Positions 19,501 to 28,582 of a DNA stretch of 64,000 nt are shown one piece after another. The notes beneath the pieces are model-generated. The model worked only from the letters and a program-made list of their open reading frames with translations. It did no database searches and had not been told where the DNA came from. Position 1 is the first letter of the stretch. Every line of letters starts with the position of its first letter. The translations under genes were made by a program, and so were the position numbers. Source of the DNA: Incurvaria masculella (taxonomy: Eukaryota; Arthropoda; Insecta; Lepidoptera; Incurvariidae); NCBI GenBank assembly GCA_946894095.1, contig OX335651.1, forward strand, positions 580,501-644,500, given 5' to 3'.

Positions 19501-20450
19501 TTGGTTTTGGGAGATCAATATTTGCCACACGACAGGCGGTAAGAGCAGAACAATACAGCAACAAATGATTTTCCTCGAGCGATGTGCTTTTCTTAAAATA
19601 TTCAAAGGCCACTGCATTTACCTTCCTCACAATATGCATACACCTAGTCGAGTACGGGTAATTGGGTAAATACGGACGTTCCGTTACAGAATACGACCGA
19701 CAAGTCAGCATAAACTCTTCAAATATACTTCTGACAGGCTCTAGGTCCTCTTGAGACACTTCCAACTCATTCACGGCAATATCATCCGACTCATCATCAT
19801 CGGTCCCTTGTGCTATAAGAGCACTGTGTTGTGTTTGTGACGTCGATGGTTGTGTTATTTGCACTTGCGCTGGTTGCCGTGGTTGAGCTTGAAGTGCCTC
19901 AAGTCTGAGATCTTCAATTTCTATATCTGTGAGAAATTTTCTTATTTTTATTGTCCTAACTTGGTCAGCTAGGCGTTGCCCCGTGACATCGATATTGGGT
20001 TCAAGCAGGTTCCACTCTCTCGCTATGCGGTTACGAAAACCGGAACGGAAAGCATCTGCCTCCGTAGCTCGGTAGTACGCCCGCATGACACTAATATTCA
20101 TGCTTTTAGTCCAGTGCATGCGACGGCGTACTGGGCTTCCACCGGTGGCGGGGTTCGAAATTGCAGCTGGTGCTGCAAAACCCAAGCCGGCCGGTGGAGA
20201 TGTTGTTCCCAGGTCAAACCTCCCTAAGGCCGGAGTGGCAACTTCACTGGCGGTGGCAGGCTCATCGGAGTCATCCGAAGGTTCCACCGCCAATGTAGAG
20301 GCCTGAAGTCGTCGCCGGAGATTATAGCGACGACCTCCCCCGCTTTCTCCCATCAACTACATATTTTCATAGATACATTTTTTTAATTTTGATGATGTAC
20401 AATGATAATAGAATAAGCCGAAATATAATATTCAATTAAAAAGGAAAAAT
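16587..20450 (-). mobile_element. R4/Dong-type non-LTR retrotransposon
   Basis: A single-ORF element on the minus strand: 5' region upstream of 20353, ORF 20353-16781, 3' UTR 16780-16587, then a TAA run. The restriction-like endonuclease behind the RT puts it in the R2/R4 group, and the TAA neighbour recalls Dong of Bombyx, which from memory inserts into TAA repeats. The 5' boundary is uncertain and could extend to about 20990. Confidence 0.85.
16781..20353 (-). CDS. R4/Dong-type RT with restriction-like endonuclease
   Basis: 1190 codons from the ATG at 20353, with no stop. An acidic, low-complexity N-terminus is followed at about 77-140 by a Myb/SANT-like block (HWTKSMNISVMRAYY, then REWNLLEP and LADQVRTI) likely to bind DNA. 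RT covers roughly 450-780: WKHPGPDGLHNFW, FRPITCLPTIYK, IDYKKAYDSVPH, GIFQGDSLSPLWF and YMDD at about 700-703. A zinc-knuckle-like CRACGQPGETIRHITSGC starts near 1001, and the endonuclease core PDIVLVDPKSNEIFLVDIT near 1085. The order RT, zinc motif, PD-D endonuclease is diagnostic of the R2/R4 group, as opposed to apurinic-type LINEs. All listed catalytic residues are present, so the copy could be active. Confidence 0.93.
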   Translation of the reverse strand: MGESGGGRRYNLRRRLQASTLAVEPSDDSDEPATASEVATPALGRFDLGTTSPPAGLGFAAPAAISNPATGGSPVRRRMHWTKSMNISVMRAYYRATEADAFRSGFRNRIAREWNLLEPNIDVTGQRLADQVRTIKIRKFLTDIEIEDLRLEALQAQPRQPAQVQITQPSTSQTQHSALIAQGTDDDESDDIAVNELEVSQEDLEPVRSIFEEFMLTCRSYSVTERPYLPNYPYSTRCMHIVRKVNAVAFEYFKKSTSLEENHLLLYCSALTACRVANIDLPKPTDNSPTGSRSTPMWQQRIQQRVAKARTFLARLICFKRGNHRPKIMRSVREAFILNNIEPSRFNLTDRIDDCIDRLKQKVAALGQRIRRYRTRYDRHRQNKLFERNQKKFYSEMEGTKNSIGDLPDRTKMTEFWSGLWNVPIAHIEGASWIESVEENYNNLKPMAAMHIDQKDVQDAVRKIQNWKHPGPDGLHNFWLKKMVAAHGTLASQFQDAIDTGTLPNFFTTGVTYMLPKIPGATEPTHFRPITCLPTIYKLLTSILSTKINNHLLQYSIMDDAQNGCRVGSRGTKELLLIDSVICQQARQKKRNLSIAWIDYKKAYDSVPHSWLRKVLEIYKIDNNLTNFLSQCMDCWKTVISTKGYVSKPIQIKRGIFQGDSLSPLWFCLALNPLSFLLNQTGLGYQLQRGGRKQSHLFYMDDLKLTTTNEVHLAELLSVTLTFSNAIRMEFGLDKCAVIHARRGVVQSSPDLAITDEHAIRALSAGDSYKYLGLNQSLCLNHGEAKTTVKAKFWSRTKAIFKSHLSGANKLRAFNSWAVPVIGYTFGIVRWFKTELEALDRKVRTTMTTFRMHHPRSSVMRLYIPRKQGGRGMLNLTNLHNSEVCKLRDYFLTAAENNRHIEVVACDSKLTPLNLFDASFTLPVVSTTERVEVWRGKELHGRFLRVLESPNTHLLDSVQWMRFGDLFGETEGFVCAIQDQMIVTRNFRKYIMKDGSVDTCRACGQPGETIRHITSGCSRLASVEYLERHNQVAKIVHQQLAFKYGLIDSVVPYYKYKPEDVLEKDGTKLYWDRPIQTDKTIKCNKPDIVLVDPKSNEIFLVDITIPHDENLDRAENEKLMKYLDLAHEVTAMWRARKTTIVPIVMSTNGVVPKNLAKHLEKLGIDIGLRFQMQKAVLLSNTRIVRRFLSL

Positions 20451-21050
20451 AATTAATGCTATTAAAGAGTGCCGATGGACTTAAACTTAATATAACCTTC
20501 CTCTCTTTTGCTCCTAGTATTTTCCCTGTGAATTGCGCGTCGATTCCTCTCCACCGACGCTTCCTCGGGCAGGATGTCTTGATCTTCTGTCCAGGGGGGG
20601 AGACTCTCCCTTTACCAAAGAACGAGATGGTATCTCGGTACTTGCGTGCCGGCGGGGTTTTTTGTGGTGTGACTGGTACAGGTGCTTGTTGGTAATCTGC
20701 TTGAATGTCAGTGAGATGAATGTTCCTGCTTCGGTTCCAACAGCACTTCTGGGCAGCGACGTAAGCAGGCTGCTATAATAAACAGGCTAGGAATATATTG
20801 TTGATTGATGAACTCGCTGATTATGGTGTTGACAAATTTAGGTCGAAAATCTGCCGCAGTCAGCGGCAGATGGTTGTACTTGCTTGGTGAGATCCGGTTT
20901 ATAATTTTTCTGGCTTTTGATACCTTATAACTAGGTATTTATAATTGTTTTAAAATAAATTTGATATTTTCGAAAAAAATTGGGTCTGTCACGTATGACA
21001 GTTTTTTCTTTTTTTTTTTTTTTTATTATTATTATTATTATTTTTTATCT
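20451..21050. other. Possible R4 5' region and AT-rich spacer
   Basis: GC-richer sequence 20520-20770 may be the 5' UTR of the R4 element; no second ORF is convincing. Then come a small hairpin (TCTGCCGC...GCGGCAGA, about 20850-20869), a T-run and an (ATT)n microsatellite at about 21023-21041. Confidence 0.3.
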
Positions 21051-21077
21051 TAATATATTGTTAGTCTGGTTAATTAT

Positions 21078-21758
21078 TTACTTTTTTTTTTTTTTTTTGG
21101 TATGGACCCCTTCTTGGGTGAAGGCCTCCTCCAATTTCTTCCACAATTCCCGGTCTCTGCTCAGGGTCAACCAATCTTCCCCTGCTTTGTCGATGATATC
21201 ATCAGCCCACCGCCTATATGGCCGACCAACATTTCTTTTTCCTGTTGGTCCCTTCCATCTTAAAGTTTGAATGGTCCATCTGTTGTCAGTGACACGTGAA
21301 ATGTGACCGGCCCATTTCCATTTAAGCCTTAGGGCATGTGTGAGTGCGTCAGTGACTTTTGTTTTTTGCCTGATTATTTTGCTCCGTATTTTATGTATTT
21401 TTCTTATTTTTAATATGCTTTTTTCCATTGCTCTTTGAGTTGTGATTAACTTTAGCTTTGCTTTGTTTGTGAAGACCCATGTTTGGCAGCCGTATAATAA
21501 ACAAGGTAAGATGCAAGATTCCATCACATTTTTTTTCATATTTATTGAGTAATCTCCTTTCAAAATTTCTTTGAGTGACCAAAATTTCTTCCAGGTTATG
21601 TTTGTTCTCCTTTCTATTTCTTCCTCGTTGCTTTGTTTGCTGAATGATACTTGTTTGCCCAGATAGATGTAATTTTTCACATATTCTATATCGTTTCCTC
21701 TTGCACTGATGGGTTTTATAACGCTGTTAGTCATTATTTTGGTTTTGTTTGCATTCAT
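21078..21758 (-). pseudogene. RTE retrotransposon, 3' part of RT ORF with poly-A end
   Basis: Minus-strand frame of ~226 residues, beginning MNANKTKIMTNSVI and running through YVKNYIYLGKQV, LPCLLYGCQTWV, TTQRAMEKSIL and GRPYRRWADDI to LSRDRELWKKLEEAFTQEGV, then poly-A translated as lysines. This is the thumb and C-terminus of an RTE-clade RT (BovB-like). It is the un-inverted 3' half of the insertion whose 5' half lies at 21760-22540. Confidence 0.88.
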
Positions 21759-21759
21759 C

Positions 21760-22540
21760 TCTAAAACTACTAAAAACTGGTAAAAGTCCGGGACCTGATG
21801 GAATAAGCAACGAAGTTCTGAAACTGGGTGCGCCTATTTTAATTAACCATCTTACACAACTATTTAATAGAATACTAGACACAGAAACGGTACCAAAACA
21901 ATGGTGCACATCAGATATTATATTACTGTATAAAAAAGGAAACCCACTAGACCTAGGAAACTATCGGCCAATCAGTTTACTGGCAAGCATATATAAACTC
22001 TTCTCATCACTATTACTAAAACGAATAACCAAAGAAATTGACAACGCACAACCAATTGAGCAGGCAGGTTTTCGCTCAGGCTTTAGTACAACCGACCATA
22101 TACAAGCATTGGAACAAGTTATCGAAAAATACAAGGAGTTTAACAGACCCCTGTATATAGCCTTTGTTGACTACAGTAAAGCCTTCGACAGTATTAGCCA
22201 CAACTCTATCTGGAATGCACTTAAATTTACCAATATAGACTTAAAGTATATCAATATCATAAAAAATATATATACTAACAGTACAAGTAGGGTCAAACTC
22301 GAAACTAGAGGAGAGAACATAAAAATAGAAAGAGGAGTCAGGCAAGGAGACCCCTTGTCACCCAAACTGTTTATTGCAGTACTAGAAAATATATTCAGAA
22401 ACCTACACTGGAGGAACAAAGGTATTACAATAAATGGATGTTATTTAAATCATCTCAGATTTGCAGATGATATTGTCGTGTTAGCCGAAACATATAAAGA
22501 ATTAGAATATATGATACATTCACTCGGCTCAATAATATTG
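21760..22540 (+). pseudogene. RTE retrotransposon, inverted 5' part of RT ORF
   Basis: Plus-strand frame reading KTGKSPGPDGISNEVL, YRPISLLASIYKLF, QAGFRSGFSTTDH, VDYSKAFDSISH, GVRQGDPLSPKLF and FADDIVVLAE, ending at IHSLGS. These are RT fingers and palm, exactly the portion preceding MNANKTK in RTE proteins, but on the opposite strand from the 3' half. No stop interrupts it. The endonuclease region is missing. Confidence 0.88.
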
Positions 22541-23357
22541 CCCTATTATTTCAGGGGCTCCCGAGTGTAGGTTGACCCGCAGGTACCCTCAGGTGGGGGG
22601 AAGGGGAGCAGGTCGCGGCGGAGGCGCCCACGTACCCCCCCCCCCCCAGGGGTCGCCTCCCGCGCCCAAAAGTTCTCCATTCATGCGCACCGATTGGATG
22701 CGGGCCCGTAAAGAACCTACCTTATTGAAGTCGATTAAAAATAGAAAAAAGAATGAGCTTTACACCCCGTACCGTGCACGGAGAAATGAGCCATTGAAAG
22801 TTTTAGTAAAGAACGAAACACGGTCTCTACGGACACCAGCAGCCGTATTCAGAGTGGGCGGACTAACTTTAATACGCCTGACTAAACCGGATTTTGTATG
22901 GTTAGTCCGGTACCAATCTCGCACTAAGGGCCGAGTGCACGAACGTACATACAATCAACATCAACGTCAACGTATGATTAAACACGACAAAAGTGACGTG
23001 TTTGAACAATGATTAACTCAGCCGTCTTTTCGTGCAATCGGGGCTAAGTTTTTGACAGGCTTTCTCTCAATAGGACTGTAGAGGGTTTACCATGATAAAT
23101 TAACTCGGCGGGTGCACATGCCAGTGAGTTATTAAATCTGACATTTAGTAGCATTCCGTAACCTTGTAAATATCAGTTCACTTGGCAGAATAACACGTCA
23201 CTAACTGTTAGCATGGTACGAAATGCAACTAAACCTCAGATTTAAACACTCACTTGCCTGTTCACCCGGCGAGTTAATTAATAAAGCAAACCCCCTCATT
23301 ATTTCAGTATACGTGGTGTTTTCCCGGAAAAACGATTGCTGCCGCATAATCGGTTTC
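22541..23357. repeat. Mixed repeat fragments
   Basis: A GC-rich part with a 15-C run (about 22636-22650) is followed by 22860-22915 (GACTAAACCGG...TGGTTAGTCC, also at 3390-3422), 22920-23060 (AAGGGCCGAGTGCACGAA..., also at 40617-40780) and 23150-23290 (GTTAGCATGGTACGAAATGC, also at 55140-55290). No gene recognised. Confidence 0.5.
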
Positions 23358-23359
23358 AG

Positions 23360-24166
23360 GTGGCCCTTCCCGACGTACAAAACCGTGCTATTGCGTTTTG
23401 GGACCTTCTCTGTCTGTTTCAAAGAAAAAGACAGGCTGTTTGATGAGGAGGATGCAACGTGTTAACTAGTTCATTATTCTCCTTTCTCGCTTCTGCAAGA
23501 ACTTAAAGTGGCCCTTCCCGGCGGGACCAACTCATTCGCGGGCACGGTACAAAACCGTGCTATCGCGTTTTGGGACCTTCTCTGTCTGTTTCAAAGAAAA
23601 AGACAGGCTGTATGATGAGGAGGATGCAACGTGTCAACTAGTTCATTATTCTCCTTTCTCGCTTCTGCAAGGGTGGCCCTTCCCGGCGGGACCAACTCAT
23701 TCGCGGGCACGGTAGAAAACCGTGCTATTGTGTTTTCGGACCTTCTCTGTCTGTTTCAAAGAAAAAGACAGGCTGTATGATGAGGAGGATGCGACGTGTC
23801 AACTAGTTCATTATTCTCCTTTCTCGCTTCTGCAAGAACTTAAGGTGGCCCTTCCCGGCGGGACCAACTCATTCGCGGGCACGGTACAAAACCGTGCTAT
23901 TGCGCTCTGGGACCTTCTCTGTTACAAAGAAAAAGACAGACTCCATGATGAGGAGGATGCAACGTGTCCACAAAGCAGACAATGCGCATAGTGTTTGATT
24001 TGGTATGATTTACGGTATTTTTAATTATAAAACTTTAATTAATTTCATCAGACATCTAATTCGATCAAATAAAGCTATTTTGAGCAAAGTTTTGGAACTT
24101 TGGCAAGAAATATGGGCATGATCTTCTTTCCACGTTTGTATGGGGAATTGAGAGGGATGGCCCACC
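23360..24166 (+). repeat. MITE with tandemly repeated head (3.5 units)
   Basis: Four successive copies of the left part of the TTAA MITE start at 23360, 23508, 23673 and 23845, each followed (first three) by the spacer CTAGTTCATTATTCTCC...TCTGCAAG. Steps are 148, 165 and 172 bp; the first unit lacks about 20 bp after CCCTTCCCG. The last unit continues into the ordinary right half and ends GGGATGGCCCACC at 24166 before TTAT instead of TTAA. It belongs to a subfamily with CCCTTCCCGG in place of CCCAACCCGG, shared with 40061-40602. Confidence 0.85.
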
Positions 24167-24375
24167 TTATGGGCTATTATAAGCTTTATGATGAACATTT
24201 TACGATTTGTTATAAAATCAGCATTACATTTTAATGTGGCATTATTAAATTACTCTTGCAGCTCCTATTCGTTGTCTTCTATGATGATTCTAGATTCATT
24301 TGTTGCAATTATTTTCAATTCAAGACCTATTCATTCAATTTCTTAAAATTTCCAGACCTATCAAATCTTCCGAGG

Positions 24376-24465
24376 GCATGGAACCCAGTTTCTTCGGTAA
24401 TGTGCTGTGATGGAAACGTATCATGGCAGGATTTAATGTCAACCATCCATGTCTAGCAATACAAA
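24376..24465 (+). mobile_element. SINE tail fragment
   Basis: GAACCCAGTTTCTTCGGTAA and AACCATCCATGTCTAGCAA followed by A-run match the last ~90 bp of the SINE tail. Confidence 0.5.
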
Positions 24466-24544
24466 AAAACTGGCCAATTGAGAAGATGGATTTTTCACAA
24501 AGACTATTCCGCCAGAAAGATCTCAAAACAGGGACATTTGGTAT

Positions 24545-24945
24545 TTTATGGAGCCTGACATGATGGCTAATACCACACAACTACCGTCATGATATTAGAT
24601 CAATACACCACATTCCGGAAGTAATTAGGTGCCACGCCAACCTTCCCTTTATGAGCACGGCTACACTGAATTGGATGGAAAACACGGACATTTTTTCATT
24701 GCCGATTCAACCATATTTTCATCCAATGCGATGGTACCAACCCGTGTGGGATTAGCTCTATACCCCCATGTAGGTCCTTCCACAGTTGTACAATGATCCG
24801 AAACATAGAACAGCTCGCATTCGTGACGAAATTCGCTTATCCAACTCAGAAAGAGAAAGAAAGTGTTAAATGAAAGTGCGGGGATTTGAACCCAGACCTC
24901 TGGAATGCAAGGCGAATCACTGCGCCACTAAGCTATACCGTGTCT
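24545..24945 (-). mobile_element. SINE with tRNA-like head, near full length
   Basis: Reading the minus strand: GGTATAGCTTAGTGGCGCAG (A-box-like), GGTCTGGGTTCAAATCCCCG (B-box-like), an AGAAAGAAAG-rich linker, ATTTCGTCACGAATGCGAGC, then the body common to the 5S-type SINE and the tail CCATCATGTCAGGCTCC. The tRNA-like part is about 65 nt. It is a SINE head and not a functional tRNA gene, since it runs straight into the SINE body. Confidence 0.8.
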
Positions 24946-25750
24946 TTTGAGTCCGGCCACATCTCACTCCAAAAGCTTTGACAACCCCGAGACGTGTCGC
25001 GTGAAACCGCTCACTTTCTCCGGAGCGCCACGCGAGCGAGGGGGGCGGAAGGAAAGCTGCGGGGGTTCTAAAAATACCCACCGGTAAGTGACTCCTGCAA
25101 ATAGAACGGCCCGGAATATTCACGATATATCTGTCCTCCGGCTCCGTGCGATAACATAATGCGGCCGAAAGGAAATACATCATTAAAATGTCCAAACCGT
25201 CGTTACGAGACGGGGGTGACGGTAAAAATGGGAATTAATGCTGAGGAATTATTCCATCGGACTGGATTATGTCACGGACCTGGTATAATATGGATTTCCT
25301 CGAGGTCACGGATAAGACGATTAATAACAATTTATCAAATGAAGCGTCGAATAAATATGCTAAGTAATGTTTAGAGAAAGAAAAAAAACTATTAAGTTTT
25401 AAAGAAATGGGTATTGTTTAGTAATCATCCATATGCTGTATAATCGTACCAGGATCGGAGTATAATATATATGAAGGGGCAAGCCCCTTCATCCCGATTA
25501 GAGCGTGGAATTCTAGTTGACGTATGACGCAGGCGAGAGCATGCTCGGCGCAGTTCTGCCGCAGGCGCGGTTCGGATGGGACTAATTCGCGCTAATGTGA
25601 CCTAACCGCTTCCTTATTAGGCAACTGTGTCGGCGGTGCTCGCGCGTAACACTCCGCACGCAACGCACGTACGGGCACGTCAGATGCATTCCCCGGGCCA
25701 CATCTGCATTCATACGTTCCTAATTGTCCGTTTTTTTTTTCAGTGACTGG
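24946..25750. other. Unassigned sequence
   Basis: GC-rich 24960-25080, AT-rich beyond. A small perfect hairpin TGAAGGGGC-AA-GCCCCTTCA type lies near 25471-25491. No gene or repeat copy recognised. Confidence 0.3.
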
Positions 25751-25754
25751 ATAT

Positions 25755-26118
25755 AGATGGCTAATACCACACTTTCTGTCATGGTATTAGCCCAACACAC
25801 CACATGGGAACTAGGTGCCATGCCAGGACCTTCCTTATATTGCACGGCTACATTGAACTGGACGGAAAACACGGACAATTTTCATTGCCGCTTCGACCAT
25901 CGTTCATCCAATGCGATGGTACCAACCCGGGCGGGATTTACCCTACCACCTAGTAAGTAAGGAAGGGGACCTACAGTTTAACGTGGAATCCGAACCACGG
26001 CCAGCCTCTCTCAACGGTCGAATGGTCACCCATCCAAGACCAGACCGGACCCAGCGTTGCTTAACTTCGGAGAGCGATCGTCGAAGTGTCGCGCCACTGG
26101 GCCATTGAGGCTGAAGTC
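25755..26118 (-). mobile_element. SINE with 5S-rRNA-like head, best-preserved head
   Basis: On the minus strand the head reads CTCTCCGAAGTTAAGCAACG, then CTGGGTCCGGTCTGGTC and TTGGATGGGTGACCATTC. This is nearly the same as the central part of arthropod 5S rRNA (A box, intermediate element, C box), as I recall it. It is preceded by a CCTCAATGGCCCAGTGGCGC start and followed by CGTGGTTCGGATTCCACG, itself similar to a tRNA B box. The body and tail are as in the other copies. Confidence 0.88.
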
Positions 26119-26159
26119 CGTATAGATGTAACAATTGTACGATTATGTACAGAGCGACA

Positions 26160-26560
26160 TATGGCGTACGCCAGGCGACCGACGACGCTCATGACTTTAA
26201 ATTTCATTGGGGCTACGGAAACCATGTCGGCCGACCAGCTCGTTTGACGTACCCCAGGTTTTACTTTGGGAAAAGTACCGAATGCGCATTTCAAAGTTTA
26301 CCTACCCTATTCATAAATAATTTATAGGATCGGTTGGATCTGATTCGAGGAATGGTGACTTTGCGTAGAATGATGAGACAGATGCAGCTCGGAATTGCAT
26401 TATCCGTGGTACAGACGATAAAACACAGAGTGAGACTTAAGATCTCTTCGGAGTTACAGCGTCTCATATGATATTTCTGGGACACCCCGGAGTCGTCGGC
26501 TAGACTTAAATTGGAACAAAAGCGAGCAATACCAACCTCAAGCAACAATGGAGTAATGAC
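26160..26560 (-). pseudogene. LINE ORF2 3'-end fragment (reverse)
   Basis: Diverged minus-strand copy of the coding end seen at 27480-27840: pieces matching CTGTAACTCCGAAGAGATC, AGCTGCATCTGTCTCATC, CCGATCCTATAAATTATT and the CATGG...TTTCG end. It has many indels and no long frame. Confidence 0.6.
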
Positions 26561-26812
26561 CCCGTTTCAAGGTGACCGAATAGACAGTTTTGACAACAAA
26601 TAGATAAGAAAATTCCACTTTGTCGTCCACATGTCGTCCGGCACGTAAGTTTTCCGAGGATTGTGAATAGTAAACATTTTTAAACTAGCTCAGTCATTAA
26701 ACACACATTGACTGACCGATAACCACCTAATCAGAAGAGCATTGCATTCGTCATGCAGCTACGGAAACAGACCGTTTACAATACAATCAAGTGCATGTAA
26801 AAATATGTAAGA
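26561..26812. other. Unassigned spacer
   Basis: No match to other parts of the window and no gene recognised. Confidence 0.3.
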
Positions 26813-27184
26813 TAACCTAATAAACATTTAGGTTTTCATTCATAAGTGTATTATTTATTGGTGCTTAGCCCTTTCACCGCCAAGGTTTTTTGGCATAATC
26901 CTTCTCAATACGCCACACTACAATTATTTCGATAATATGCAGTCTTGAATTGTTGTTTGTTTTGTTGCAAATAGTGTGTTTCCACTGTTGAAACAGTAGA
27001 AATCTAATGAACGCTAGTATGTACTGTGCAATTATGTAAATAAAACACATTATTTCGTAATCAGTAAAGTTTTATTAATGTTTGAAGTGGAGTAGTTTTC
27101 TGTCGGATATATCCGGCGATGGCGCCTGCAGAATGCCTTGCTCTGACGGATATATACGTTCCTGGCGGGGAAAGGGTTAGATGA

Positions 27185-28190
27185 CACCTTTCAGTGTAGC
27201 TCCGGCCTTCCAGGGTACAAGCGCATTGACGACCACATAGGGATTCTTGGTGTCGACCTGACGCATGACCTTAATTTTGGATGTCATACCGAGGATAAAA
27301 CCAAGCTCGCCTCAAAAAAGTTGGGAGTCCTCAATAGAGTGCGTCAGTATTTCACGCCTGACCAAGGCGCAGATAAGATCTTGCGTGGAGCATTGTTCGC
27401 ATTCGTGGGAGGGCTCAGATAAGTATCTGCTTGGCTCCCTGGACTCGTTACAGCGTCGTGCCGTGCGGCTCGTCAACGACCCCAAGGCATCCCTGAATTT
27501 ACAAACCCCTCAACTCCGAATAGATGTAGGGTCACTCGCTGTATTCTATGTCTTTACCATGGAGAATGCTCTTCGGAGCTGCATAACACTGTCCCTCCGT
27601 CCCCTTTCTACCACCGCACAACGCAGAACAGGCAGGGAATGCACCCATTCACTGTCGACATTCCCAAAATACCGACCGATCCTCTAGATCTTTTATCTAT
27701 AGGGTCGATAAACTATGGAAACGACTCCCTGCCGAAGTTTTTCCCTCCAAGTACAAGCTTCAAACATGGTGTGAAGAAGCACCTGGCCGGCCGCCATGGT
27801 TTTCGCAGCCCCTGTGAAGGTCCGAAAGCCCATGGGTGTCGGGCGCCTTTTTTGTGAGAATAATGTGTACGAAAAAAAATCATAACTTATAGACCATTCA
27901 AGTCTATTTGCGGGTTCTTCTCCACTGAGTTGATCGAATACGCGGATCAATCAAATTGTGATATGACTTAGGCTGAGATAAATAGTCGTAACAAAAACTA
28001 AGGCTAACGAAAAGTAGTACTTTAAGACGTCACTTTGACACATTTTGTATGGACGAAATCTCAAAGTAATGCAAATTGACGTTAGAAAGTACTACTTTTC
28101 GTTAGTCTTAGTTTTTGTTACGACTATTTATCTCAGCCTTAGTGTAGTTTGACTACCAGAAGTTGAATAAATAAACGAAATGAAATATGT
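27185..28190 (+). pseudogene. LINE ORF2 C-terminus and 3' UTR (Jockey-like), in P copy 1
   Basis: Broken frames read LGSLDSLQRRAVRLVNDPKA, then LQTPQLRIDVGSLAVFYVFT, and in another frame FPPSTSFKHGVKKHLAGRHG: the C-terminal end of a Jockey-superfamily ORF2, with frameshifts. The 3' UTR (27850-28190, GCGGGTTCTTCTCCACTGAG ... GTAGTTTGACTACC) ends in a GAAATGAAAT tail and is interrupted by a MITE. The same LINE end occurs at least nine more times in this window. Confidence 0.8.
27971..28138. mobile_element. Palindromic MITE, Harbinger-like (TTA target)
   Basis: 168 bp with ~54-bp inverted arms: GGCTGAGATAAATAGTCGTA on the left, TACGACTATTTATCTCAGCC on the right. TTA flanks both sides (27968-27970, 28139-28141). 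The related LINE 3' UTR at 41470-41600 lacks it and has a single TTA there, which confirms the insertion and the duplication. GG termini plus a TTA duplication fit PIF/Harbinger. An identical copy is at 38932-39099 and a diverged one at 42586-42760. Confidence 0.85.
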
Positions 28191-28582
28191 AAAAAGGGTA
28201 TCACCCTAGAAACCACACAATGGACTTTGACCCACATAGGTTTTCCATGCAAATGCCAATGCCTACTGTGGCGCCGAGGGTGATGCGCTCTGTACATGTG
28301 TCGTTTTCCTAGCTACGCAGCGGCGATGCCACATTCCTCCGAATTACATTTAACGAAATTAACTCACCGTTTATCGCCCTCCGGAAACTTTACTCCTCAC
28401 TGGCACGCACGTTCTTTATCGGCGTGTTCGTCGCGGTTTTACGAGAGCACTCACTCGCTCCAACCGAACACTCGATCGGTTCACGCGACGGCATGCGTCA
28501 ACTGTTTTCACAATATGGGTGGTTTATTCGGGGACAAGACGGTGGAAACGAGCGGCCGGAGAGACATCTCAGCTGATACTGG

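Larger units (their letters stand above)
26813..28582 (+). repeat. P repeat, copy 1, left part (split by fold-back element)
   Basis: This 1770-bp segment recurs at 37774-39543 with a constant offset of 10961 and every compared frame identical, so the two are essentially indel-free copies. Its contents in order: an AT-rich start (TAACCTAATAAACATTTAGG), GTCGGATATATCCGGCGATG, a LINE RT C-terminus (27185-27850) with 3' UTR, a Harbinger-like MITE in that UTR (27971-28138), and an unassigned segment ending GCTGATACTGG. The rest of copy 1 lies beyond the insertion, at 37533-37770. Confidence 0.92.

Noticed and set aside
21023..21041. TAA microsatellite upstream of the R4 element as the other half of one split TAA target
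   Set aside because: On the element's strand the upstream run is TAA and the downstream run is TTA, so they cannot be one interrupted array.
24880..24945. Functional tRNA gene on the minus strand
   Set aside because: The tRNA-like part runs directly into the SINE linker and body, as in the copy at 42149-42530.
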